Of a stretch of DNA of 64,000 bases, positions 9,886 through 24,306 are shown in pieces. Source of the DNA: Sinohyriopsis cumingii (lineage: Eukaryota > Mollusca > Bivalvia > Unionida > Unionidae). Positions within the stretch are counted from its first letter, which is position 1, and each line of letters starts with the position of its first letter. The DNA is taken from NCBI GenBank assembly GCA_028554795.2, contig CM068842.1, positions 55,335,860-55,399,859 of the forward strand, in the 5' to 3' direction. Under the pieces are notes generated by a model. It was not told the origin of the DNA and did no database searches. It was given only the letters and a program-made list of their open reading frames with translations. The position numbers and the translations under genes were made by a program.

Positions 9886-12800
9886 TAACATAAGACTACT
9901 ACTACTACTATAGATGATGCTACTACTATTGATGATACTACTACTATTACTATAAACACTACGACTACTACTATAGATATTAAAACTACTAACATAGATA
10001 ATGCTTCTACTATAACTACTACTACTACTATAGATACTACTACTACTACTATAGATACTACTACTACTACTATAGATACTACTACTACTACTATAGATGA
10101 TACTACTACTACTATAGATGATACTACTACTACTACTATAGATGATACTACTACTATAGATGATACTACTACTACTACTATAGATGATACTATTACTACT
10201 ATAGATATTAAAACTACTAACATAGATAATGCTTCTACTATAACTAATACTACTACTATAGATACTAATACTACTACTACTATAGATGATACTACTACTA
10301 CTATAGATGATACTACTACTACTACTATAGGTGGTACTATTACTACTATAGATGATACTAATACTATAGATGATACTATTACTACTATAGATGATACTAC
10401 TACTACTATAGATGATACTACTACTACTATAGATGATACTACTACTACTATAGATATTAAAACTACTAACATAGATAATGCTTCTACTATAACTACTAAT
10501 ACTACTATAGATACTACTACTACTATAGATACTACTACTACTACTATAGATACTACTACTACTACTATAGATACTACTACTACTACTATAGATGATACTA
10601 CTACTACTATAGATGATACTACTACTACTATAGATACTATTACTACTATAGGTGGTACTATTACTACTATAGATGATACTACTAATACTACTATAGGTGG
10701 TACTACTACTACTATAGATGATACTATTACTACTATAGATACTACTATTACTACTATAGATGATACTATTACTACTATAGATACTACTACTACTACTATA
10801 GGTGGTACTATTACTACTATAGATGATACTATTACTACTATAGATACTACTACTACTATAGATGATACTACTACTACTATAGATACTACTACTACTATAG
10901 ATACTACTACTACTATAGATACTACTACTACTACTATAGATACTACTACTACTACTATAGATACTACTACTACTACTATAGATGATACTACTACTACTAT
11001 AGATGATACTACTACTACTATAGATACTATTACTACTATAGGTGGTACTATTACTACTATAGATGATACTACTACTACTACTATAGGTGGTACTACTACT
11101 ACTATAGATGATACTATTACTACTATAGATACTACTACTACTACTATAGATGATACTATTACTACTATAGATACTACTACTACTACTATAGATGATACTA
11201 TTACTACTATAGATACTACTACTACTACTATAGGTGGTACTATTACTACTATAGATGATACTATTACTACTATAGATACTACTACTACTACTATAGGTGG
11301 TACTATTACTACTATAGATGATACTATTACTACTATAGATACTACTACTACTACTATAGGTGGTACTATTACTACTATAGATGATACTATTACTACTATA
11401 GATGATACTACTACTACTATAGATGATACTACTACTACTATAGATACTATTACTACTATAGATGATACTATTACTACTATAGATACTACTACTACTACTA
11501 TAGGTGGTACTATTACTACTATAGATGATACTATTACTACTATAGATACTACTACTACTACTACTATAGATGATACTATTACTACTATAGATACTACTAC
11601 TACTACTATAGGTGGTACTATTACTACTATAGATGATACTATTACTACTATAGATACTACTACTACTACTATAGGTGGTACTACTACTACTATAGATGAT
11701 ACTACTACTACTATAGATACTACTACCACTACTATAGGTGGTACTATTACTACTATAGATGATACTACTACTACTATAGATACTACTACTACTACTATAG
11801 GTGGTACTATTACTACTATAGATGATACTATTACTACTATAGATGATACTACTACTACTACTATAGGTGGTACTACTATAGATGATACTATTACTACTAT
11901 AGATACTACTACTACTACTATAGGTGGTACTACTACTACTATAGATGATACTACTACTACTATAGATACTACTACTACTACTATAGGTGGTACTATTACT
12001 ACTATAGATGATACTACTACTACTATAGATACTACTACTACTACTATAGGTGGTACTATTACTACTATAGATGATACTATTACTACTATAGATGATACTA
12101 CTACTACTACTATAGGTGGTACTACTACTACTATAGATGATACTATTACTACTATAGATACTACTATTACTACTATAGATACTACTACTACTACTATAGG
12201 TGGTACTACTACTACTATAGATGATACTACTACTACTATAGATACTACTACTATAGGTGGTACTATTACTACTATAGATGATACTACTACTACTATAGAT
12301 ACTACTACTACTACTATAGGTGGTACTACTACTACTATAGATGATACTACTACTACTATAGATACTACTACTACTACTATAGGTGGTACTATTACTACTA
12401 TAGATGATACTACTACTACTATAGATGATACTACTACTACTATAGATACTACTACTACTACTATAGGTGGTACTATTACTACTATAGATGATACTACTAC
12501 TACTATAGATGATACTACTACTACTATTGATGATGCTACTACTATTACTATAAACACTACGACTACTACTATAGATATTAAAACTACTAACATAGATAAT
12601 TCTTCTACTATAACTACTACTACTACTATAGATACTACTACTACTATAGATGATACTACTACTACTATAGATACTACTGCTACTACTATAGATACTACTA
12701 CTACTACTATAGATACTACTACTACTACTACTATAGATGATAATACTACTATGATAATACTACTATAGATAATACTACTATGATACTACTACTATAGATA

Positions 12801-12949
12801 ATACTACTATGATACTACCACTATAGATAATACTACTATGATACTACTACTATATATACTATTACTACTAACATAGGTTCTACCACTACTTCTACTACTA
12901 ATACCACTACTACTAATATTGCTGCTGTTGCTTCTGCTTCTGCTGCTGC

Positions 12950-12988
<39 letters not shown>

Positions 12989-13019
12989 TAAAAATAATGA
13001 TAATAATAATAACAATGAA
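9886..13019 (+). repeat. Giant compound (ACT)n array, ~3.1 kb
   Basis: The array is built from runs of ACT joined by three modules: ATAGATACT, ATAGATGATACT and ATAGGTGGTACT. All units are multiples of three bases, so one minus-strand frame stays open for 926 codons as a Val/Ile/Ser/Pro-only translation. I treat that frame as an artefact. A longer block with AACACTACGACT and TTAAAACTACTAACATAGAT recurs at about 9950, 10200, 10450 and 12545, showing higher-order segmental duplication. The right end degrades through ATGATAATACT units into GCT and then (AAT)n near 12948-13015. Confidence 0.93.
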
Positions 13020-14416
13020 GCTTTTATTTGATCTTATTATAATTATTGGGAACGGGCTAATCAGAAAATAATATCTCTTTACGCAAAGATGATCACGTGC
13101 AGAAACACCATGAACATATAATGTCTGTCCTACACCTACTTCGTGTAATCTCTCATGGAAATTTGTATTTGTTAATCTTTTTCGAAAGGAATCTGCTACT
13201 CAGTTTCAAGCTGTTTGTACTCTGTAGATTTTATTGATTGATTGGTTCACTCTTTGAAGGAGGTCTGATTCAAGGAGGTAACAATTTACGTTTTTTCTGT
13301 TGTTTTTTTTTTTAAATTTTATTGCGAGGGTATTTATTTCACTTCTACAGTTTAAAATAAAACTGTTTTCAATCCTTTCTCTGAGTTTTTAATAGAGAAA
13401 TTTCTCAGTTTTCATATCATTTTAATGTGACTCTCAATTTTTTAAACTTAATATTTTCTGCTGGATCCCAGCTATTAAAAAAAAGAATCAAATCGCTTCC
13501 ATTTAATCAAAGATTTGTTTTTACCGTGGTAATTATACTCTTTAAAATCGCTTCAGTCCTAAAATATTCTCCTGTTTTGGTGTAAATATGTTGCTCATCT
13601 TTGTGAAACGTTCTCTTCATTTCCTCGCATTCTAAATACCTTAATTTATATACTGAATGGTATCCCCAAATTATATGATGTAATCTTTAAAGCATTTTTA
13701 AAATGTATAAGTTCTTTCCACATAAAACTGAATTTATGTCTGAAAATTTATATCTGAAAATCCTAACATTGCATACAAGTTTGAATTTATGATCTTAAAT
13801 ATTCAAACAAATTAGTTCATTAGATCAATATCTGTTTGTTAATGATCTTCATTGCCTGTTTTCAATATGTGTTTATATTTTCTGCATGTTGTGTTATGTT
13901 CGATTCAGAGAATTTGATCATTTCACACTTTTATCTGTCTCCATAATTGTTTGATATTTGCGAATGCAACTGGACTTCGTTGGTCGTAAAACAGAATTCT
14001 TACATAGCTCTCGAACTCGTTCGCAAGAACCTGTCCTTTTTCTCACCGTTCTTGTTATTCATTTATTTAAAGAAATATTATCACGTAAATAAAATGATTA
14101 TTGGACTGAAATTTACGTTATTTAATGGAACTTATTTGAATCTTCTTTCAATTCTGTTACAACTACGGTAATATCAGACACTACTGTCTGCTTAAACACA
14201 GTCTTAAAGGTGCACAAGGCGTGATATGATAAATACAAGCATGGAATTAGAAAAATTTAAAAATGAAATAAAGAAATACACCATCCTTGTCTTAAAAATC
14301 TAAAGAATAACATTGAACCGTTTATGAAAAAGGCACGGAAATTAGATCACCAAAAATAATGTAAAAATTATAAATTATTCAAAGTTAATTATTTTGAATT
14401 TGATACATATCTCCTT
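13020..14416. other. No supported gene
   Basis: AT-rich sequence without recognisable coding blocks. The 74-codon frame at 13947-14171 has no family features. Confidence 0.4.
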
Positions 14417-15097
<681 letters not shown>

Positions 15098-15141
<44 letters not shown>

Positions 15142-15240
15142 TACATACATGCATGCATGCATGCATACATACATACATACATACATACATACATACATAC
15201 ATACATACATACATACATACATACATACATACATACATAC
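15098..15240 (+). repeat. (CA)n then (CATA)n microsatellite
   Basis: A (CA)n run (15098-15136) is followed by CATA tetramers with a short GCAT block (about 15151-15166). Reading frames through it on both strands are artefacts. Confidence 0.95.
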
Positions 15241-15278
15241 GTAAGTAGTGAAGGGTGTCCCCCTTCACTACTTACGTA
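15238..15278. repeat. Perfect 18-bp-stem hairpin
   Basis: GTAAGTAGTGAAGGG (15241-15255), a TGTCC loop, then the exact inverse (15261-15275). Three more base pairs extend the stem into the flanking CATA repeat, which resumes on the far side. Confidence 0.9.
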
Positions 15279-16011
15279 CATACATACATATCTCCTAGGT
15301 AGAGGAACACTCATTTCTAGTCGTGAACGATTATTATTTTTACACCTGAAACATGTGATACATATTTGCTGCATATATAATACTGCACTGACGGGGGACC
15401 ATCTTTATGAAAGATTAATGGCTGATATCCGATATTACTGGAATATCCGGATTCGCTGTTGAAATCGTTCGTCTCTTCATGCCTTGTATTTGAACAATTA
15501 AAGACATTCTTCATGTCCAACAGTGCAATTAATTTAGTAATATGATACCGGTTCTAACGATTTTGTGACAAGCCTGGGTCTCCGTATATTTCTGGTCAAA
15601 TTCTTTCAACAGTCTCTCATGCAAAGCAAGTACAGATCTTGGAATTCAGCAGTTGTGATAATAGACTTTCGGCAAGATTTTGTAACACGAAGTTATCCAT
15701 TTAGAGGGAGGTTACTCTTGTGTTCAAGTGAAAGATAATTGCACTTCAGTGCTAAGAATAGTACCAGTTTCAATGACTTCTAGAGTCTCTTCATAACATA
15801 TTACCAGTATGAATATGCCTTAAGTAGCTCAAAGTTAGTCCTGCAGTACGTCTTCTTTTGATCTTAAATAATCTTTTGCATGTATACAGTTGGCTGCATG
15901 AATTTTAAAAAACAAACAAACAAGGAAATATTTTTGGAAGTAGTAATTATTTGAAGATAAATGTTTGTAGAACTATGCACCTTCATCAAAACATTAGTCA
16001 CTTAAGTAGCC
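15279..16011. other. No supported gene
   Basis: Unique-looking sequence. The end of the CATA repeat is within the first few bases, and no coding block is recognised. Confidence 0.4.
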
Positions 16012-16124
16012 ATCATCTGAAGTTGCTATTGAATTGCCTGAAGTTACTATTGAATTGCCTGAAGTTACTATTGAATTGCCTGAAGCTACTATTGAATTGC
16101 AAGAAGCTACTTTTGAATTGCCTG
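16012..16124 (+). repeat. 21-bp minisatellite, about five copies
   Basis: Unit GAAGTTACTATTGAATTGCC(T). Because the period is a multiple of three, both strands show a repeating 7-residue translation. I regard that as an artefact and not as a leucine zipper. Confidence 0.9.
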
Positions 16125-16416
16125 AGGGACCGGACCGCAGAAGCAAATATTGATATAAAAATACTGAAATACGATAATCCGTGAAATATAATTTTGTGTG
16201 TAGCTTTATTACTTTGATACGTCATGTGTAGGCTTATAGCGCTCACTGGATTTCACGTTGACACGCCATAACTGGAAATTAGAAGAAATAAATGTATCCT
16301 TTATGCATATCAGAACAGATTGTTTTCAGCGTAACTGGGTTTAAATTGGTTAAAATACAAAAATCGTTTGAAAAATGATAATAAATGGCTATCTTGACTT
16401 CATTGATCAAAGCGCG

Positions 16417-17404
<988 letters not shown>

Positions 17405-17815
17405 TCAAGCTGACCAAAATGGGTAACACGTTTTCTGTTATGGTACTGCCTCCGCCTTTTTGTTGAGATAGATTGAAGAGCTTAACCCTATTCCGTTTAG
17501 TGCCGGGACCTCGGTCTTGATTGAGATATATGGAAAAGCGTAACCCGCTTCTTTTAACGGTGGGGTTTTGCTTACCGAGATGCCTATAAAGGCGTAACCC
17601 ACTCACTTTAATGTCGGGCCTCGGTCTTTACTGAGATAGATGGAAAAGCGTCATCCGCTCCCTTTTACGGTGAGACCTCCATCGTCATTTATATAGCTGA
17701 AAAGTCGCAACCCACTCCCTTTAATGGCGGAGCCCCGATCTTTATTTCGATAGAAGGGGAGGCGTAACCAGTTCCCTTTAAATTCAGCAACGATCTTTAT
17801 TAAGACATATGATAT
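17405..17815 (-). repeat. ~60-bp diverged minisatellite, about six copies
   Basis: Each copy contains AGCGTAACCC or a variant, then CTTTTAACGG-like and CTCGGTCTTTA(C/T)TGAGATA segments. Spacing is close to 60 bp. The minus-strand frames repeating GLRLF-like and DRGP-like peptides are by-products of the period. Confidence 0.75.
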
Positions 17816-19157
17816 AATTCTATCATTTTCACGTCCCCGTTTCCCTCGCAAGCATCCACGTTGTCCCATGCTTTGCCTTGTGATTTCTGGAGGGTCGTTG
17901 ATGTCAGTATTTAAATAGTAAGGGAGCTATAATCGACGATGAAAATTGTTTTTACATGTGAATAAAACTCTGTCTTATTATATTATATCATAATTTTTAG
18001 AATGATTGACGTAAGGATGAACATTCAGATTGTTATGTCTAAGTATTTTATTTTTTTATATCTCACATTGTGAGTTTATTTGTTGGAGATAGATGCCTAC
18101 ATCTTTAGGTGAGCTTAGTACCAGCACATGCAGTGTACTTTAATATGTTTCTTTGTCCATCCGATAGGTTGTATGTTCTTCTCTTTTAAATATCTTTAAG
18201 CATTTCCCACATAAATCACTTGGTGTGTTTTCAAAGAACTGTGTTTTCAAAGATCTCGCCATCATTCTTGTGAATGATATGTTGTTTGGCCGGACTAGCT
18301 GGAATTGAGTGTCTTGTTTGCTTTCAGAATTTTCCAAACTGACTTTGTTTTACTCCCTCCCCCCGACAGTGCACTAGAAAATGACCGATTGTTTTCACTC
18401 TTTTGGACACGAGTGGTCACAGTTAGCGTTTCCAGAACGTCTTTGATTTGTTAATGTTTCATAATTTCTTATAAAGTCAGTGGCCTGTTTGGATGTAATA
18501 AATTTAGAAAGGCCAAACACAGAATGCAAATGTATTTAATACGGTATAGGTTTCAAACATAAAAGCAAATATGACATTTTTTAGATCTTGCTATGCTCAT
18601 CTTCTTCAGTCCAGCCTTCAGAATGATCCAAGTATATATGTATTGAATGCAGACATCAGCTTTCATATAGCTAAATATACCTTAAGTAAGGTTTATTATT
18701 TGGAGAAATAGAAAATCAACAAGTTTTTATCTTTGCATTAAAATCCCTCCGAATATGCAAATAGATGTTGATATACAATGCTTCATATGTTCATCGCACA
18801 TGTTTCATTCTCAGTTAATCAAAATATATACTACATTTACTATATTTATAGAGCAAATTATCGACCTCCATTTAATATGGCGTGGGTATGCATGAATTAT
18901 ACATACAAGAAATTAACCGTGTCTGCGTTTTTCTTCGAGAAATCAATATAACCTCGCGCATATCTAACAAAGAGCAACTTTCTATAGTAGATTCTATCAA
19001 TAAATTCAGAGCACGGTTTGCTCACAAACACCGACTAATATCCAACCGAAAACTTAGACAGCATTGAATATTTTTTTTAAAAACGACTCGAGGTCTAATT
19101 ATTGCAAATATTGAAACCAATAGCTTTTAAACTCTGTGACATGCAAAATCTTTCACA
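17816..19157. other. No supported gene
   Basis: AT-rich. The 65-codon minus frame at 18140-18337 reads plausibly but has no family match I recognise and no clear splice sites, so it is left uncalled. Confidence 0.35.
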
Positions 19158-19450
19158 TTAGGCGAGCTGAAAAGATTTTAGGCCGAGCTGGAGAAATTGT
19201 GGGGTGAGCTAAAGAGAACGTATGGTGAACTGAAACAAATCGTAGTGGGAACTGGAGTTACTAACGCGAGCTGGAGAAGGCTGGATGGAAAGATCGTAGC
19301 ACGAACTGAAGAAGGCGAGCTGGAGAAGGCTGGATGGTCATATAGGAGGGTAAACTGGAGAGATCATAGGGCGAGCTTTTGAAATCGTTGGGTGAGCTGA
19401 AGAAGGCGAGCTGGGGTGGACAATATGATGCTCTGCAGAGGATGAGCTGG
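19158..19450 (+). repeat. ~22-bp GGCGAGCTGGAGAA minisatellite, forward block
   Basis: About a dozen degenerate units based on GGCGAGCTGGAGAAATCGTAG. The unit is GC-richer than its surroundings. The same motif in the opposite orientation lies at 19655-19735. Confidence 0.75.
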
Positions 19451-19654
19451 AATAATCGATAATTATTTATATAGGGGATTGAAATGATGAACATTTCTAT
19501 CAGGAAACTGTCAATTACGATTTTCAGAACGTGTCAGAAAGTTAGCATTTCTGAAACCAGGTAAAATTCACTGACTTTATTATTTGATGTATGTGCATTC
19601 AGAAATCATACAGTGGAGATACGCAGGAAAATTAAAATCTCTCGAACTCGTATT

Positions 19655-19735
19655 TCCAGCTCACCTTACAGCATCTCCAATTTGTCCTCTCAAGCTCAGC
19701 TTACAATCTCTTCAGCTCACCTTATGATCTCACAT
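19655..19735 (-). repeat. ~22-bp minisatellite, inverted block
   Basis: About four units of CAGCTCACCTTA(C/T)... CTC, which is the reverse complement of the 19158-19450 motif (GGTGAGCTG...). It is separated from the forward block by about 200 bp. Confidence 0.65.
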
Positions 19736-19739
19736 GGAA

Positions 19740-19815
19740 TGGTGTGGCCCAGTGGTCTAAACCGCTCGCCTTTACTGATCAGTGTCATGGGGGTTGTCCT
19801 GAACTTACTTGCCCG
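19740..19815 (+). mobile_element. tRNA-like SINE head fragment
   Basis: TGGCCCAGTGGT (19745-19756) matches the Pol III A-box consensus closely. A weak B-box-like GGTTGTCCTGA lies about 35 bp later. No SINE body or tail follows, so this is a truncated or decayed copy. Confidence 0.35.
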
Positions 19816-20337
19816 ATTCTAATTTGATTTATAAACATCATATATTGTCACTGGTTCTGCTTTACAATGATACCATGTTTGGTACCATTTAATATTCATG
19901 CATGATTTCATGATATAGCAAGATTTTCACCGATATAGTGAATAATTAATAAGCGTACCAGTTACTGTATATAATTATAACATTAATTGATCTGACCATG
20001 GCGTGTTATTATAATGGCAGTTGAAAGGTATTCAGATTTTGTTCAAGTTTCATTTTTTCCCAACCTTGATTGGAATTGATTTACAGGAAACGCCTATTCA
20101 GTATTTATCAATTTCTGTAATTTATCACTTGGTTCCATTTATTTAAATAAAGCATGCAAGATAAACCTTCCCGAGCTGGTTTTAGGGTTTTTAGTCTCGC
20201 GTTCAAGTGTTTTGACCCAAGATCAATTGAAACGGAGACCTGAATGGTTTCATTACATCGTGTGTACTCTTTTATTCCATGTATCTCATAAGGGGTCTAT
20301 TCAATGAAGCATACATATCACCGTGAAACAAATTTTG

Positions 20338-20465
20338 TTTGTTCCCAGGTAGTAAGTGTTATTTCCTAATTGGTTATGCATCAAAAATATAGAAAGTGGC
20401 TATTATTCCCCACAAACTTTGCTTTTGTGACCAGGACAGTGATATTTTGAAATTGACCTATTTTC
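20338..20465 (+). repeat. Left terminal inverted repeat of second transposon
   Basis: Matches the reverse complement of 22746-22867 over most of its length, with indels near the middle. Confidence 0.78.
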
Positions 20466-20630
20466 CAGAACATTTCAGATAGATTCAGTGTTGAGTAAAG
20501 CTGGAGTAACTTTAGAACTTTCAAGAACTTTCCAGTAATATAAATAGTAGTATACATACAGGGGCCTTAAGCCCACCAATTCAGTTTAGTTCCAGTTGCC
20601 TAAGTGGATACATATCTGCATTTTTCTGAG

Positions 20631-22622
20631 ATGGCATCAAGAGGCTGCAAGCATCAGGCAGACTTAGCATTTTGAATTTCGCTACGTCTGCGGCCAATTT
20701 ACCGAGAAAAGAGTGAAAAAGTACTCGGTGGAATCATCTGCTAAGTTGCATGCGGCCTATTCCGGAATTCCAGTCAGAGATCAAGATAAACCCTGGGCAC
20801 CTAATTCCACCTGCAAGCACTGTCAAAAATAAATCTGGAAGGTAAGAAGGACGGAATTTTATGGGCGATTCCGATTGCCTCGAATAGACTTGTCACATCA
20901 TGGCACCCGTCAAGATGTGACTTTACCAAATTTCCCTGCTATCTTTGCCTTTGGGACCACCAAGGAGCACTACCACATGCAGGACTGGCCACAGCGGAAT
21001 TTTATGTTATAAATTTTTTAAAAAATTTTAAAGTTGTAAAAGGTTTTAATTTTAAAACGTTTTACAATTTTCAAGGTTATTCAAAAAAAAAATATCATGT
21101 ATGAAAAGCCTTGCGTTAATCTCATACAATAGTCATGAGTGAAATAAATGTAGTTTTGCATGATGGTACAGAGAGGAAAAGAGAGCCATGAAGTTCACTG
21201 TCCCAAGAATTTTTTTTTTGGGGGGGGGGACCCACTGACCAATCAAGTAACTGCTACCTGGACCCTTCCAAACGTCAGGCTGGCAGGAATGTACCTACTA
21301 TCAAGTATCCGACCATTCCTTCATCCGTCACCCTGGTACCACACTGCCCTGAGCTCCCCGTACCCTCTCCTCCGGAGAGAGAACAGCCGTCTTAAAAAAG
21401 ATATCAGCAAGTCAGAGAGCGAGGAAGACGTCGTATTACAATTTCAGAGGTGGAGCTGAGGAGAGAAACCCATACTACCCCAATCAAAAAGACCTCAACG
21501 ACTTGATCAGAGATCTTGGTCTCACCAAGTCCAATGCCGAACCTTTGACGTGGGACTTTGTTGGATGAAAGTGTGCAAGTCGCAAACCGCAGGAAGCGTC
21601 ACCAAGCTTTTTTCAAGCTTCTTCACCCGTCAAGATGGGCTCTAATTCTGCCACAATGTGACAAGCCTGTTCGAGGCAATCGGAATCGTCTGCAACCAGA
21701 ATGAGTGGCTCCTCTGCATTGACATCTCATCCTGGAGCCTCAAAGCCGTGCAACTCCATAATGGGAACAAGTACCTGTCTGTTCTCCTGGCTCACCAGGT
21801 GCACCTCAAAGAGGATTACATCAGCACCGAGACCTTGCTGGACGCCTTGAAGTATGATGAGTGCGGCTGGGAGGTCATCGGAGACTTCAAAACGGTGGCA
21901 TTCCTGATGGGTCTCCAATGCGGTTTTACCAAGTTTCCCTGCTATATTTGCCTTTGGAACAGCAGGGTCACCAAGGCGCACTACCACAGGCAGGACTGGC
22001 CACAGCGGACCGAGAATCATGTGGGGAGGAGCAACGTCATGTTGGAGCCACTGGTTTACCACAGGAAGGTGCTGACGCCACCACTGCACATCAGATTGAG
22101 CCTTATGAAACAATTTGTCAGAAATATGGATAAAGAGTCGGCAGCTTTCAAGTACCTTCAAGACTTCTTTCCTAAGTTGTCTGAGGCAAAGGTCAAAGCC
22201 GGTGTCTTCGTCGGACCACATATAAAGAAGATCCTGGAGTGCAATGAATTCCCCAAGAAGCTCACTAGTAAGGAGAAAGCGGCTTGGAACACCTTTGTCG
22301 CAGTGGTTCGAGGCTTCCTTGCCAATCACAAAGCCAAAACTATGTGGAGCTGGTTGAGACTCTGGTCAAGAACTACATCACAATGGGCTGCAGGATGTTC
22401 CTCAAAGTCCATATCCTTGATAGTCATCTTGATAAATTCAAGGAGAACATGGCAGTATACTCGGAGGAGCAAGGCGAGCACTTCCACCAGGATATACTGG
22501 ACATTGAACGCCGCTACCAAGGACAGTATAACGAGAACATGATGGTAGACTACATTTGGGGGCTGATTCGTGAAAGTGATTTACAGTATAATCGTAAATC
22601 TCGAAAAACTACTCGCTTCTAA
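20631..22622 (+). pseudogene. Degenerate transposase, homologue of the 604-2292 product
   Basis: The start ATGGCATCAAGAGGCTGC (20631) is soon followed by a stop and a frameshift. A zinc-motif region then reads FRYVCGQF and RDQDKPWAP, ending at another stop near 20830. Next comes a scrambled stretch (20865-20998), AT-rich filler, a Pro-rich linker (about 21270-21400) and DLNDLIRDLGL (about 21490). The core frame (21658-22335) keeps LCIDISSWSLKAV, GDFK, FPCYICLW and PPLHIRLSLM. A one-base frameshift near 22335 moves the C-terminus to another frame, with EQGEHFHQDI and the end at 22622. By eye roughly half of the core residues match the intact copy. The three candidate acidic residues are still present, but in broken frames, so no full protein can be made. 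Confidence 0.85.
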
Positions 22623-22745
22623 ATCTTGTGGTCATCTTTGTATTACTTTAGCGTGAATAGATGTTCATGTTGATTTATATGTTTGTTTGTTTTTCTGACT
22701 TTATATGAACAAAAAGACACTAATTTCCCCGTTTTCTCATTGGAA

Positions 22746-22867
22746 GTAGGTAAATTTCAAACTATCACTATCCTGGTCACAAAAGGAAAGTTTGTGGGAA
22801 TAATAGCCATTTACTCTACTTTTAGGCATAAGCAATCACATAATAACACTTACTACCCAGGAACAAA
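22746..22867 (-). repeat. Right terminal inverted repeat of second transposon
   Basis: Inverted partner of 20338-20465, ending CACTTACTACCCAGGAACAA. Confidence 0.78.
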
Positions 22868-24020
22868 AATTATGTTACATAGTGTATTCAATTAGCAAGG
22901 ACACCAGTCACACAGTAACAGCCAATTAGTTGATCACATAATTTTAACCTCTCATCTTGAAAAGATGCCAAAAATTCTAATGATATAAATATAATAGCAC
23001 GTTTATTTACTATGTCCCTAATAATCTCCACATTCTAAAATGCTTGGATTTTTACCATTCATTGCTGAGTTGTAAGAACTACGGCTTTTTGAAAAATATT
23101 CATGCAATTTGCTGTTTTGTTCTAAATTACATAAAAATACTCATCATTCTGGGGTGTTTTTCTTTTGTAGACCAGAAAACACGGAACTTTATCAATTAGT
23201 CCCTTGGTACATTTTTTAATTTTTTGGGAAAACATGCATTATTTATTAGAAGTTTAGATGTACGTTCTAAATGTCTATATGATAAACGTATATAGACTTA
23301 AAACAAAACGTCTCATTAGACTGAATGTGGACTAACGGGAAGACTTCATATCAGTCTTTTTGTAGACTAACAGCAAGACGTCATATCAGTCTACTGTGTC
23401 CGTTTTATTTACAAACGTGAAATATTAGGATTAGATAATGGATTTTTAATATCAATGCATGTTTTTTATGCTTCTTTACGGACGATTAATGCAATAAAAT
23501 GCCTGAGGTTTCATCGTTAAATGACCACCAAGCATTGCTAGCTCTCCTAAATCGAAAGACTAATATTGTTTAACTGATATATGCAGAGACGTCATTTTTC
23601 AGCCGTTTTGCACAGGAGAATATTATCTAAAGACTTCAAAGCGAGTTTTCTGGAATCACGCTGTGCTACGGGATTTATTAAATTAAAGCATGTGGCGTTC
23701 GCGCTTGGATGGTCGGCGTTCATGGAGAGATCGCGCATATCCAGACACAGGGAACCATTACTGGGCGTACCAAGATATATATTACAAAGGAGACCGAACA
23801 TGTATCAAAAACATAGATTAGTATTTTTTTTTAAAAACTCACTTTGAAAAACAAACATAATGTTTCATTCGACCATAATCTTTACGTCAACAGTCGATAT
23901 AATACAGAGTAACCAGAGTCACATGCAAATATAGATAACGCTTTGCAGACCAGATACATGTTTGTTAAAAACTCAAAATTAAGCATGCTATGCAACAAAC
24001 ATTTGTATGTAATCCTCAAG
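22868..24020. other. No supported gene
   Basis: Includes a ~40-bp direct duplication near 23311-23395 (CATATCAGTCT, GACTAAC). A GC-richer stretch at 23581-23830 is open in more than one frame without a recognisable domain. Confidence 0.35.

Positions 24021-24306
<286 letters not shown>

Larger units (their letters stand above)
20338..22867 (+). mobile_element. Second, diverged and broken transposon of the same transposase family
   Basis: Long imperfect terminal inverted repeats at 20338-20465 and 22746-22867 share TTTGTTCC, GGTAGTAAGTGTTAT, GGCTATTATTCC and TTTTGTGACCAGGA. They flank a degenerate homologue of the 604-2292 gene. The termini differ from CACTGG, so this is a separate family within the same lineage. 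I could not identify a convincing target duplication at these ends. Confidence 0.78.

Noticed and set aside
9813..12593. 926-codon minus-strand frame made of Val, Ile, Ser and Pro
   Set aside because: It is a direct translation of the (ACT)n array, whose modules are all multiples of three. There is no non-repeat domain apart from a short unrelated tail.
15951..16246. Leucine-zipper-like heptad frame (LKLLLNC repeats)
   Set aside because: It is a product of a 21-bp tandem repeat; the antisense frame is equally regular.
18140..18337. 65-residue minus-strand frame with CxxC
   Set aside because: No recognisable family, no supporting splice or promoter context, and a length within chance expectation.
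20338..20345. Target-site duplication for the second transposon
   Set aside because: Several alignments of the flanks were tried and none gives a matching duplication at both ends.
21727..22329. 200-codon minus-strand frame over the second transposase
   Set aside because: It is antisense to the recognisable DDE core; the plus frame carries all homologous motifs.
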